From the NCBI GenBank assembly GCA_045837725.1, contig JBEWZL010000260.1, positions 248,001-312,000 on the forward strand: DNA of 64,000 bases, read 5' to 3'. The notes beneath the pieces are model-generated. The model was not told the DNA's origin. It did no database searches and saw nothing but the letters and a program-made list of their open reading frames with translations. Both the position numbers and the translations under genes were made by a program. This DNA comes from Vermamoeba vermiformis (taxonomy: Eukaryota; Tubulinea; Echinamoebida). Numbering within the stretch: the first letter of the stretch is position 1; each line of letters opens with the position of its first letter. Shown here one piece after another: positions 25,363 to 36,130 of the stretch.

Positions 25363-25505
25363 ATTGCCTTGTATTATTTAGTTGTACAATAAAGGAAATT
25401 AGCGTTCTAGAAACTATTTTTTAGTCACGCGGGATCGATTCCGTCCATAAATAATTTCGCCGTGCAGCTTCAAATCGAACTATTTAACCATTAGAAACAC
25501 CAAAC

Positions 25506-26603
25506 ATGGCAAATAACGTCGAAGAGTGGGTTGATTATAGCGTAGCAGGCAAAGTAAGTTAACTAAGAGGGCAACGTGCAGATCTTCGTAATCTTTTAAG
25601 CGTTATTTATTCAAAATTAGCATCCAATCGCTTGATATGCTCTTTTATAGTTATTAATTTCATTTGATGACAAGCTATTAATTGCCAAAATATTTTGAAG
25701 CAAAATTTTATTATTTAACATTTAACCATTAAAATAAAATCAACGCCGTCGTTTGGTGCCACCAAAGTTTTTAACAGATGGAACTTAGGAATTGCAAGGT
25801 GCTTTCGTGTACCCTCAATCCGCATCTACCGCGAAGTTAGACACAATTGTCATTATCCACGCAGCCTTTGGTGTGACAGATCACGAACTCAACTACGCTC
25901 GTAGACTCGCAAATGAAGGTTACTTGGCCTTTGCCGCAGACGTATTTGGCAAAACCTTACGAAATATTCCTTCATTAGAAGAGGCTAGACCAATCTGTAC
26001 GCTTTTTCAATTCAAGATCTGCAACAAAAAATAATGACTAATACTTATCTGGCTACTAAACTTAGATATGCCTCTCGTGGCTGGTGATAGAAAGCTATTC
26101 CGCGAATTGATTAACGGTGCTATTAACCAAGCCAAGCAACACAAGAACTCTTCAGGCAAAGTCGTTGTTACTGGGTAAGTCCGGGTTAACCTGTTAACTA
26201 TAACAGCTTCCCATATGATAATTAATTATTATGGCGTAGATTTTGTATGGGAGGTTGTGGCGCTCTTGAGGCCGCAAGATCCGGCGCTGAGATCTCGGGC
26301 GCAGCTTCGTTCCACGGCTCTTTGAACACTCCAGACACCTCGCTCGCGAAGAATATTAAGTGCCCTCTGATCATCTTCCACGGCCAGGATGACCCGTTTG
26401 TTGCTGGCGACGTTGCAGGTTTCCAAAAGGAGATGACCGATGCCAAAGTAGACTACCAATTCATTTCGTTCTCGAACACCGTACATTCTTTCACGAACAT
26501 CAACGAGAATGTTCCTGGAAAAGCTCAGTACTCAGAGTCCGCTGCACGACGCTCTTGGATCTACTTCTTGGACTTCTGCAGGGAAGTTTTTGCGCCTAAA
26601 TAA
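25506..26603 (+). CDS. Dienelactone hydrolase family protein
   Basis: Soluble alpha/beta-hydrolase of the DLH family, which opens enol-lactones and related esters. Four exons: MANNVEEWVDYSVAGK (start 25506); a ~235 bp intron; ELQGAFVYPQSAS...IVIIHAAFGVTDHELNYARR; MPLVAGDRKLFRELINGAI; and FCMGGCGALEAARSGAEISG to the stop at 26603. The Cys nucleophile sits in TGFCMGG as usual for DLH, the Asp in FHGQDDPFV and the His in FSNTVHSFTN, so the Cys-Asp-His triad is complete. About 240 residues, the normal family size. No targeting signal. Native substrate unknown. Confidence 0.9.
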
Positions 26604-26955
26604 TTTGTATCCCATTAACGATCCTAAACGCGTTTTATTGCGTCGTACTTGATTGTAGCGTAATTAAAATCGTTTCCCAACACGATTCAAGACGGAGAAA
26701 TAAGATGTAGCCACAAGTGAGCGAGCGTAATTCATTTATTTGAATTCCGCACCACAATTAATAGCCTCTTCTGTCCTCTAATAATTGGTTCGTCAATTAT
26801 CGGGTAAGTACGTACTTAACGGCCGTCAATTTCTCGTGACAATTTGGGACCCAAAAAATTTCCTAATTCGGTAAGGTGACCCGATAACGCAGAAGAGAAA
26901 TGGAACATCATTAATCAACCTACGCATCAAGTGGACAACATACACTGTCTCCATA
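26604..26955. other. Intergenic region upstream of paralogue C
   Basis: About 350 bp after the hydrolase stop. Contains AT-rich sequence and a TTTCCTAATTCGGTAAGG element near 26860 that resembles the first half of the palindrome found at 2140 and 41760. No gene seen. Confidence 0.5.
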
Positions 26956-28763
26956 ATGAATATTTGCCTGTATACTGTTTTACTTACATCCGCATTGACT
27001 CTTGGATCCGCTCGGGTATTCATCCTCTCAGGATCGAATAATGGCACTGACTTCGAAACAGCTGAGTTCTATAAGAAAGGTACCTTAAATATTCCAAGTT
27101 AGCTATTTTCTCTAACATAACCTGGATCAGGCGACAATTATTCTCGATATTTTGAGCCAATATCAGGAATATTAGTCGATGCCTCCTCGCCCGACATTGT
27201 CAATAAGATTGCTTACCTTAGCAACGTGCCGAAGAGTCAGCTTTGGACGAAGATCTTCGAACTCAAGGCTCGAGGTGTTGTTGGCGTACTCTATGGTGCC
27301 AATTATGGTAATATAACTGCAGTAACTAGTTAATAATAGCGTTTTGTTAATATTCAATATTTGTCAATTTAAAGAACACGCATCCATCGGACAATCTCCG
27401 AAAAATCCTATTGATTGCTCCCATCTCTCATCATATTTTAAATTCAGCCGTTCTTGGTCAAGACTTTTGTAATTGGAACGGAGAAGATATGTCGCAGATC
27501 TTGTTTCCAATAGCGGAGGTTAACTCTGCGAAGTTCGCGCCTGTTATCGCTGAACTTCAAGAAGGCGGTCAGGTCGAAATATATTTAACATCTGAAGGTA
27601 ATAATTGCAATTTTTGATCGATTTAATTTCAACATGTTTTACTTTTGCGGATGGATCAAATTTTGTGTACCTGGTATGGAGGTTACATGTGTACTGATCT
27701 ATTTTTAGGCAATCAATGGGCGTCGATATCACCGATCGCCATTATAGTAGTCTTTAGAGTATTTTTAGGAGGATACTCACTCGCCTTAGTAATTTTTGGG
27801 CTTTGCAAACTCGGAGTTTTTATCAAGCACCAAGGATCTCATTTCAACATCCCTCAAGTCTGCTTAGCTCTTGAAGTTATCGGAAATATGTGTAAGCATA
27901 TGTTATCTATCTATTAGTATTTCTAACGAATGAAAAATAGGGCGAGTAATATATTTAGTGGTAGATCCGCTCGGGTGCAGCTTTGTTTATGGTGCCGCAG
28001 CGAATAGTTTCTTAGACTCAGTTAGTATTCCTTATACTACGGCTACTTTTGTCATTCTATCGTTCTACTGGTACGCGAAGGCAATTTTTAAACGAAATTT
28101 CATAACTTACCGTTTTCGGATGTAGGTACGAAGTTGTCACAGATGCCTCGATAGTTATTTATCCCTTCTTATCCAAACTACGAATTCCTTTTTTCGTTGT
28201 TATGTTGTTACTCATCGCTATGGATATGACGCTCAGCTTGGCTGGATTTTTCTTCGAGTTCTCGACAACGACGCCAATGTCAGTTATCTATTTGATAGTT
28301 AGTGTTGGCTTCTTAATATTCTATATTATAACGCTCGTTCGCGTAATGAAACGAATGAAGATGTCAAAAGAAGTCCGAGGAACTGGCAAGAATATTCATC
28401 GTTTGACTCGCGTACGTTACAATTTCAAAAACTTACTTTAAAATACTAACCCTATATGTTTAGATTAACACGAAGATGATTTTAAATGCCATTAGTCGCT
28501 TTTGTTTCATTGTCGTAGGCATTGCATATATTTTTCCTGCTGTCAATCGTTATCCAACGTCATACACAATTATTTGGGCATTCTTATACTTTACCTTGAC
28601 TACCGACTCATTAATGCGAATATTATTGTTTGAATTACCTTCTGCGCAATCATCGAGCAAGAGATCTGGCACAGATTCAACGCGACTTTCTACAACGAAG
28701 GGCTCTGGCTCTGCTCTGGCTGAAAGCAATCCTAAAACCGATGACGTTAGTCCTGCAGTGTAA
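26956..28763 (+). CDS. PA-like domain / seven-transmembrane protein, paralogue C
   Basis: Start at 26956: signal peptide MNICLYTVLLTSALTLGSAR, then VFILSGSNNGTDFETAEFYK. PA-like exon: NKIAYLSNVPKSQLWTKIFE...RGVVGVLYGANY. Next LGQDFCNWNGEDMSQILFPI and VEIYLTSEG. Membrane part: FLGGYSLALVIFGLCKLGVF, HFNIPQVCLALEVIGNM, DPLGCSFVYGAAANSFLDS, ATFVILSFYW, FFVVMLLLIAMDMTLSLAGF, SVIYLIVSVGFLIFYIITLV, ISRFCFIVVGIAYIFPAVNR, DSLMRILLFELP. The tail is Ser/Thr-rich. The loop after TM5 (KRMKMSKEVRGTGKNIHR) is basic. Closest in motifs to D, with about eight exons in the same positions. Confidence 0.8.
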
Positions 28764-29098
28764 TCTTCCAGAATTATATCAATAAAATATCCACGAGGAT
28801 GTCACAAAATTGTTTACATCTTTGTCAGATCGGGATCCAACTTAAGTATACCGCCGTCAGGCTATCACATGCTCTATCACAGCATTCAGAACTTCGTATC
28901 TTAGGGCGGAATAACGAGTTGTTTACGTGTAAAAATTAATTTATAATACTGAATTGTTTTCACAAAGGTTGAAAATCTTTGCTGTCATTTGTCATGCGAC
29001 TCAAGGGTCACACGAGATTTTCCATCGCAGTCCCATTCCTCCGTACTGAAACACTTTCAATTATCCGACCCCGCTCACACAAACACAACCACACGAGA
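28764..29098. other. Intergenic region between paralogues C and D
   Basis: About 335 bp. An open frame at 28979 runs in frame into the D start, but the ATG at 29099 begins the true signal peptide. Otherwise nothing coding is seen. Confidence 0.5.
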
Positions 29099-31056
29099 AT
29101 GACAACGAACTTGAGAACAATCTTTGGCATTACACTTCTCGTATGTGCTTTAGGGATCTGTCAGGCCCGTGTCTTCATCTTCTCTGGTGCTTCCAACGGC
29201 ACTGATTTCGAGAGCGCTCAGTTTTATAGGAAAGGTAATGACTCATGAAAGGTTTCTAACGTTGAACGGTGGACTAACTTTGGGTATAATTTTTTGTAGG
29301 CGAAGACTATTCCAAGGGGTTTGAGCCTCTTGATGGCGTGCTAGTGTATTATAAGAACGAGAATATTACGGGCAAAATAGCTTATTTTACAACGGTTCCG
29401 CCTTCGATCTTTTATCCAACTATCTTTGAGCTGCGAGATCGAGGAGTAATTGGTGTTGTATATGGAGCTGACTGGCGTAAGTACTATTTATTACATGCAA
29501 TGCTCGAGCATTTCAATTCGATTAATAACGTAATTAAGCGGAATAACCTGAGCGACATTGCCAGATCTCGCTCGGATATTTAAATGAGCGAACAAATTTA
29601 ATTTCTGAATTATTATAGGGGTACCTGGCCAAGACTTTTGTTATTGGACTCGCGAAGATGTGTCTCAAATAACGTTCCCAGTAACCGAAGTTAACCGAGA
29701 ATCCCAATTTGATTTAATCCATCAAGAGCTACTCGAAGGGGCTGAAATAGAAATCCGTATGACTTCGGAAGGTAGGTTTATAAGATCTTTCAATAATTAG
29801 AAATTTTGTGAACAAGATCTTGTTTCAATTTTCCAGATCAGGAAGTCTCGAACTACGAAGCTTGCAAGTACTTAATGACGAATTAATAATATTATAGGTA
29901 ACCCATGGACGATAATTTCTGGTTCTGTAACCGTTACCGTTGTCTTCCGTGTGCTTCTTGGCGGATACGCTCTTGCCATGATAATTTTTGGCCTGTACAA
30001 ACTCATTCTATTTATCAACCACCAAGGCCCTCATTTCAACATTCCACAAGTTTGTCTCGGCCTCGAAATCATCGCCAACATGTGTACGTAATCTCTCTCA
30101 TTAATTTATCGATGTGTGCTTACGGCGTTTTTGCCACTTTAGGGCGAGTGATCTACTTGGTGGTAGATCCGCTTGGTTGCCAATTCGTGTATGGGTCGGC
30201 GGCTAACAGCTTCTTAGACTCAGTGAGCATCCCATACACAACAGCTACCTTTGTGATATTGACGTTCTACTGGTAAGTTCCGGGACACGTGTCAATCCTG
30301 CGTTGTGCACGGGTTGGATCCCGCTGACTCAAGGGACCAATTTGTTTCATTGTTACGATACTAATAAGGTGTCGTTAATTTAGGCACGAAATTGTCTCCG
30401 ATGCCTCTATCGCGATCTACCCGTTCTTATCCAAATTGAAGATCCCGTTCTTTGTGATCATGTTGTTACTTATTGCAATGGATATGACACTCAGTTTGGT
30501 TGGCTACTTCTACGACTTCGATACAACGACGTCAATGTCTATCATCTACATCGTTATCAGCTTTGGATTCGTGCTCTTTTACACTATTTCTCTCGTCAAA
30601 GTCATGAAGCGGATGCGTGTCTCAACGGACCTGCGTGGAAGACAAAAGCGCAAACTCAAGTTCTTATCGAAGGTAATACTCAATTTGAAGATTTAAACGG
30701 CTGAATAAGCCTTAAAGATTGCAGAAAAAGATTTGTACTTACGAATCTTGCTCGATCAGGTCAATGCCAAAATGATCTTCAACGGAGTCGCGCAGTTTGG
30801 TGTAGTAGTCGTTGGTATTGCCTACGCATTTCCTTCCGTCAATAGCTATCCAGTTAGCTACATCGTCATTTGGGCTTTCTTGTACTTCATCCTGATCACG
30901 GATTCGTTAGCGCGGATTATCTTGTTCGATATTTCCTCGCGTTCTGCCTCGAGCAAGAAGTCAAGAAGCGATAGTAAACTATCTGAGACTGGTACTGGAA
31001 AATTAACAGAGATTACCAACACTGCTGAGCTCGAGCAAAGTCAAGCAGTCGTTTAA
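29099..31056 (+). CDS. PA-like domain / seven-transmembrane protein, paralogue D
   Basis: Start at 29099: MTTNLRTIFGITLLVCALGI signal peptide, then RVFIFSGASNGTDFESAQFY. PA-like exon: GKIAYFTTVPPSIFYPTIFE...RGVIGVVYGADW. Then VPGQDFCYWTREDVSQITFP and IRMTSEGNPW. Membrane part: LLGGYALAMIIFGLYKLILF, FNIPQVCLGLEIIANM, VIYLVVDPLGCQFVYGSAAN, TTATFVILTFYW, FFVIMLLLIAMDMTLSLVGY, SIIYIVISFGFVLFYTISLV, VAQFGVVVVGIAYAFPSVNS, ILITDSLARIILFDI. The Ser-rich tail ends at 31056. The intron after the FYW helix carries a GACACGTGTC palindrome. Same exon plan as B and C. An alternative start at 28979 would only lengthen the N-terminus ahead of the signal peptide. Confidence 0.8.
30284..30293. repeat. GACACGTGTC palindrome
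   Basis: 10-base core of the same element, in the intron after the FYW helix of paralogue D. Confidence 0.8.
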
Positions 31057-31376
31057 ATTGATTTTTAGTGCGTCTATTTTTGTATTATAAATAAAAATTA
31101 TTGCTTGCGATTCAGGATGTGTGTTTTGATCGTGGATGTACACAACATGAAACAAGTATTTTTGAAATTACTCAAGCTTACCGTACACAACAAATGATTT
31201 ACTTCGCCTACTACCATATTTTGTAAGTTTGCACGCAAGATTCTTTTGTGCTACGTCGATCAAACTTTCGATTTTATTTGAAATTCTTGTATGTACAAGA
31301 CGTCCCATACCTGACCAACGACTCAGTTGACGATTTAGCGATGAGAGAGCACTTTTAGCGAACTAAAACCGAAGCG
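31057..31376. other. Intergenic region upstream of the F-box gene
   Basis: About 320 bp, no gene seen. An AATAAA-like polyadenylation word (ATAAATAAAAATT) lies near 31088, just after paralogue D. Confidence 0.5.
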
Positions 31377-32157
31377 ATGGAAGGGTAAGTTGATTTCCGA
31401 GGCGGTAGTCGAAGTTACCGTTGGGGATTGGTACCGTTACTCCATCACTTCCAATCCACAATATATTCCAATTAATGAAACAATTTATTCTTGTAGCACT
31501 GAAAATATATGGGAGATTTTGCCACCCGAAATCGTGTTGAAACTGACTGAATACCTCAGTTTGCAAGATGTGGGACGCTTGACTCTGTTTCCCGCGTACT
31601 AATCGATGCTATAGTACAGGTAATAATAACAAGATTTTTGAGCAATGACTGCAGTTGCTAATATATTACATAAGAACCTGGTGTGGAAGGGGATTTGCAC
31701 ACGTAGGCCTTTCTCGCTCAAAACTATGTTAAAGCACGTTAAATTTGGTCGAACATGGGAGTCTACACGTAGAACTACAAACCTTAACTCATATGAAAAT
31801 GAGCCTAATGCAGATCAGTTCAACTACCGCTTGCTCTTGAAAGAATATTTTATGATTGCAATTTTACGGACGAAACTTCGAACTGAATTAGCTAAATCCG
31901 ATTTTGGTGCATCTTGGGCCGAAATAAGCGTTCTGCAAGAAGATTCGACATCCCAACCTACAGCTCAAACAAACCCTCTTCTCCTATCGCAGTTGTATTA
32001 CTTCGTTGATTGCCCAGCTAAGGAAGGTGTGCCTAAAGAATTTCGCGGCATAAGAATTGCTTACAAGGAAGATCCGCCCGAAACAGGTGTTATCCTAGGC
32101 CTACTGGACACAGTAGTCAACAAATTTGCGTCTGTGTTCGGCATATTTAATAAATAG
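31377..32157 (+). CDS. Small F-box protein (possible frame disruption in the F-box)
   Basis: A short first exon (MEG, 31377) and acceptor near 31498 lead to ENIWEILPPEIVLKLTEYLS...LQDVGRL, the start of an F-box, which recruits the protein to an SCF ubiquitin ligase through Skp1. The expected continuation (SVSRVLIDAIVQ) is present immediately downstream but in another frame, at about 31580-31615. The next exon (after an acceptor near 31655) continues NILHKNLVWKGIC, completing the F-box, and runs ~165 residues to the stop at 32157 with no recognised substrate-binding repeat (FRGIRIAYKEDPPETGVILG). Either one base is missing in the assembly, an unusual intron lies here, or the gene is damaged. 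Substrate unknown. Confidence 0.65.
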
Positions 32158-32286
32158 ACTATGTACTACCATTCGTTCGTGTTTTAGACCTTCAACCACG
32201 TGCGATCCCAATTTGAGCAGCAATAAATCACGATTTGATCCGTTTGAACAAATTATTATAATTTTTCAGCCACTACCACAAACACA

Positions 32287-34693
32287 ATGGCAAATAATGA
32301 ATACGTAATTGAATATGCAAAAACTGGCAGATCTTCGGTAAGATTTCTTGGCGCCATCTTGGATGTCCAGTTAGCGATGAAGCTTAAATTGTTTACTTAT
32401 CTGTTCGATGCAGTGCAAATTAAAGGCGTGCAAAGGACTTATCGCAGCTCAAGATATTCGCGTTGGAAAGCAATTTGACTCGTAAGTGCTTCGCAAAAAT
32501 CCGAAAAAATATTCATTTAATAATTACTAATTTAATGAAAGTACTCTTACAAGCACATATTAATTTGGTGCAATTTTATTAATTAATAAAATTATTGTTG
32601 GCATTCTGGTGACATCCCGCCTTTCCTCGCTAATTCCTCGAATTTTATTACTGTAGGTACTTCGGCGACCACAAACAAAATGATTGGTACCACTTAGACT
32701 GTATTTTTGAGTCTTTGGCGAACGCACGTGCCACCACAAAGAAAATCACTTCTGCCGATGATCTGCAGGGCTTTGATCAACTTTCTGAAGCGGATCAGGA
32801 CAAAGTCGCGAGAAAAATCAAAGAATTTAATTCTGGTACGTAACAGCCGTTTTGATTACATTTCACCATTTACGTTTTCGCATCTGGATGTTCTGATCTC
32901 GTTTTCTAGGAGCGATTAAAACCAAGACTAAAGCTAAGACTAAGGCAGTTGATACTAAGCAGACTCAACTTAAATTGAGCCCGACAAAGTCACCAGAGTC
33001 AAACAACAATATCAAAAGCGTGTCAAAGTCACCAACAAAGGCGACCACAACTTTGAAGCCCTTTGCACAAAAAACTAAAGACGATATTGAGGAGCACGGA
33101 GCACCTGCGTATACATGGACCTCTTCATTTATGGATGGTGCTTGGCTCGCGTACCTAGGTCCTCTGATTGAAAAGTTGGTACGTTGTGCAAAATAACCCG
33201 TACTTGCCCACAGTAGGCACAGTAGCTAAGTTAACCTTATTAATTATTATCTATAGGATCCCCAACAGGCAATTTTTAACCAAAAGAAGTCTAATCCTAT
33301 CAATGCACACGCGCTGATCAAGCCATTCGTACTACATCCGCCGAATCAATACAACGTGATCATCGTTAGCACGAGTGATTTGGCACACTCGAATCCTGGT
33401 TATTTATTCGGACCTAAGGACAGTGCTATGACCTTATCCGAGCTCAATGACTCGAGCGACGAAGATCTGCTGCCGATCAAAAACATTGCCATGAGTGTCA
33501 TTCAAAATGCGTCTGAAGAGCAGTTGAATCAGCCTGTGCAAGATTGGATGGAGTGGTGTTATGAGCAAGGTGTTATGTGGCTACCACTGTATCAGAACAC
33601 AAACGACAAAAACGATCTGGCAAACAAATTGGTCAAGGCCTGGCCCGCAATTCTTTTGAAGATTATCAAGATTATTTTAGAGGAAAAGGCTAATGGTCCC
33701 AAGAAAAGAGGATTGGCCTTTGTTTTATTGGGCAAGAAGGCTAGATCTCTCGAACAAATCGTACGCGCGGATCCCGATGTTGTCGACAACTTTTTGCAAA
33801 CTAACAACTCTATTCCAGATTGTACGATATTACAAGTCCATAAGCACGTCCTTGGCTATTAGAATATTGACTGGAAAACATCCGTCGAAGGCTGAGTTCG
33901 ATCCACAAACGCTGTTTTCTGACCTGAACGGAGCACTCGAAGAAACTAACAACAAAGAAATTAAATGGCTCCAAGACGCACGTAAGTTGACTAACAGCAT
34001 TACAATATGGTTCTAATATCATACTTAGCGCAGAAAATGTTCTACTTGAAGACCGAATCTGGCAAACAGATCCCGCTTCCTTTCGATGAACCGATTACTC
34101 TTGGCCGAGGAGATTTACTAGGAATTGACGATAAGAAAGTGAGTCGACAACAAGCGACAGTTGTTGCTAAAACAGATCCAGAGCTGCACGTGGCTGTCAC
34201 TCCAGTAAGTACATCCGATCTCGATCTGAAAAACGGACGTGTTATATTTAATATGTTCTCTATGTAGTTGGGTTCTAATCCAATGTTCTTAATGGACGAT
34301 AATACAATGAAAAGATTGGAAAACAACAAAGTCACAATGGTCTACAAAGACTCTTCGTTCACTTTATGCGCGGCAAAGTACCCATTGCAAGTCATTATGG
34401 ACGTTGCAATTGATCAGCCAAAAAAAGGAGACCCAACTTTGCAAAAGAAATCAAGCACTCCTGTTAAGTCAAAATTGGAAAAGCAATCGAGCGATGGCAA
34501 GAAGCAAGGCGTGAAACGAAAAGCGGAAGAAATCGAAGAAGATGATTGGAGCGCGCAAATTCCTTCAAAACGAGCTAAAAATAGTGAAAAATCGAAGAAC
34601 GATGAAGAAGAGGACTTCAATCCTGACAACGAAGAAGCAGATCCGATGGACAATGTAATCCTTCCTGATAGCGAACATAGCTCTAGTGATTAA
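32287..34693 (+). CDS. zf-PARP + degenerate uracil-DNA-glycosylase-like + FHA protein (DNA-repair scaffold?)
   Basis: Domains in order. (1) PARP-type zinc finger, which binds DNA ends and nicks: EYVIEYAKTGRSS, CKLKACKGLIAAQDIRVGK, FGDHKQNDWYHLDCIFESL; the first Cys pair is C-x4-C instead of the usual C-x2-C, and HLDC supplies the second pair. (2) Basic linker with repeated SPTK. (3) UDG fold: YTWTSSFMDGAWLAYLGPLI, VIIVSTSDLAHSNPG in the place of the GQDPYHG water-activating loop, WMEWCYEQGVMWLPLYQNT matching GVLLLN, LAFVLLGKKARSLEQI matching the VFLLWG strand, HPSKAEF matching the HPSPLS loop, and NNKEIKW matching the terminal W. Active-site loop residues are largely replaced, so it is probably not catalytic. 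(4) PNKP/XRCC1-like FHA: ITLGRGDLLGIDDKKVSRQQ, LGSNPMF. (5) Acidic Ser-rich tail with an NLS-like KRKAEE. Start 32287, stop 34693. Confidence 0.85.
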
Positions 34694-34915
34694 AAGGTAT
34701 TTTTACCGCTTATATTAGACTATTTAGTATTGCTTTTGTTTATTAAGCCCGCATTGCAATTGAAAAAAAAACAAAATTGCCGCCTTTTTTCCTCGATTGA
34801 CTTAAATCACGGTTGTATTGGTCAAAAAAAAGAAAATAAGATAGAAGCTACTAATATAGTAGTTTTATTGTGCTAGTATAACAACTTGAAGCTCTGCAGT
34901 GACAATCCGATCCGC

Positions 34916-35820
34916 TTATTTGTCTGACTTGTGTTTTTGAGCTGCGACAGGACCACTAATAATAAATTAGCTCATATATTTATTATGCTCATAGATATTA
35001 ATATGTTAATATATATTTGATATCTTCATAGAAATTTCGATGACTTACGTTCCGCCAGGCACCAACTAAACGAGAAAAAGGTTTCGTTAAGGAGAAATTA
35101 AAAAAGAATGAACCAATTAAGGTTATTATTAGTGTTATTTAAATAAGGATACGAGAGCGATGTTGTTTCCGTTCAACAAGATCTGATCCAATTTAATTTG
35201 AGTGATTGAGCCGTCGGGGTTAGTCTCGCTGAGCAAATCCAAAGTCAGTACGCGATCAGATCAGGTCTGTTTAGTAATGCTAATTAACTTACAATTCAAC
35301 AACGTCCTCCAAGACCATGTCTGTTGGATTAGTATTTAAGGAAAATAAGATAGAAACAATGAATGGTTGGCGGCATCCGCTACGAATTTTCAAGCAGAAA
35401 ATTAAAAGGCAACAACGTCCTTAAATATGAATAATAAGGATACTGACATATTCATCAAATCCACTAAGCGTTCCAACGAGCTCTTTGTCGCCCTTCATAA
35501 TGATCCAAATCCGTTGTCCAATGCATCGGTCAACAAGCTCTAAAAAAATATTATAAATATACATAGTATTTGTATATTAATATATATGCGAAAATAAGGC
35601 TTTTATTGAATTTGTACAACCAGTCAAAAATATTATAAATTAATTTTTGCATTTAAAATATCTAGAGGCCGTATTCCCGTAATAATATGGACAATAATGC
35701 AATACTCAAAATATATTGAATATTTAATTAATGTATTAATTTCAGCGATTACATTGATCGAGATCGAAACGAAAACTTACCCAACGGCAAAATAGTCTGA
35801 ATTCCTCCTTCACCTTCCAT
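34916..35820 (-). CDS. LSM5: U6 snRNA-associated Sm-like protein LSm5
   Basis: Subunit of the LSm2-8 ring (U6 snRNA 3' end, spliceosome) and the LSm1-7 ring (mRNA decapping). Short exons: [13 protein letters not shown] (start 35820), [34 protein letters not shown] (Sm1 motif), VLEDVVEL, then the Sm2 motif [20 protein letters not shown] and the tail [11 protein letters not shown] with its stop at 34916-34918. Length is ~95 residues, normal for LSm5. Sm1 GFDEYVNMVLEDV and Sm2 LLNGNNI favour LSm5 over the other LSm proteins. Its introns are long relative to its exons. It is convergent with the zf-PARP/UDG/FHA gene, 222 bp away. Confidence 0.9.
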
Positions 35821-36130
35821 ATTTAATTTATTGCTTTAATTATTGTCAATTAAGTGCTCGTTGGTGCTCAGAGTCTGCTAGAACAAAAAAAACTTGAACT
35901 TCGAAATTTTCATCTCGGATGTGGCGCAATAGCTCCAAATAGTCTTGCCCTCGTTTTCTTACTCATTATTGGCCTATTGTGCAAAGCAAATTTAATATCC
36001 TCGGATAGTTAGAGATTGAAGGATCTAGACGAAAAATTGTGTCAAAAATGTCAGTTGTTTATTCCTCGTTGAATCAGCGACCACATTTAGCTAATAATGC
36101 TTTATTAAGACCTTATTGAATAGATTAATC
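35821..36130. other. Divergent intergenic region between LSm5 and RasGAP
   Basis: About 310 bp shared by two divergent starts. It holds a run of eight A's near 35886 and no gene. No recognised promoter element. Confidence 0.5.

Noticed and set aside
33356-33862. Active uracil-DNA glycosylase
   Set aside because: The fold motifs are there but the water-activating loop and uracil-binding residues are replaced, so an enzyme call is not supported.
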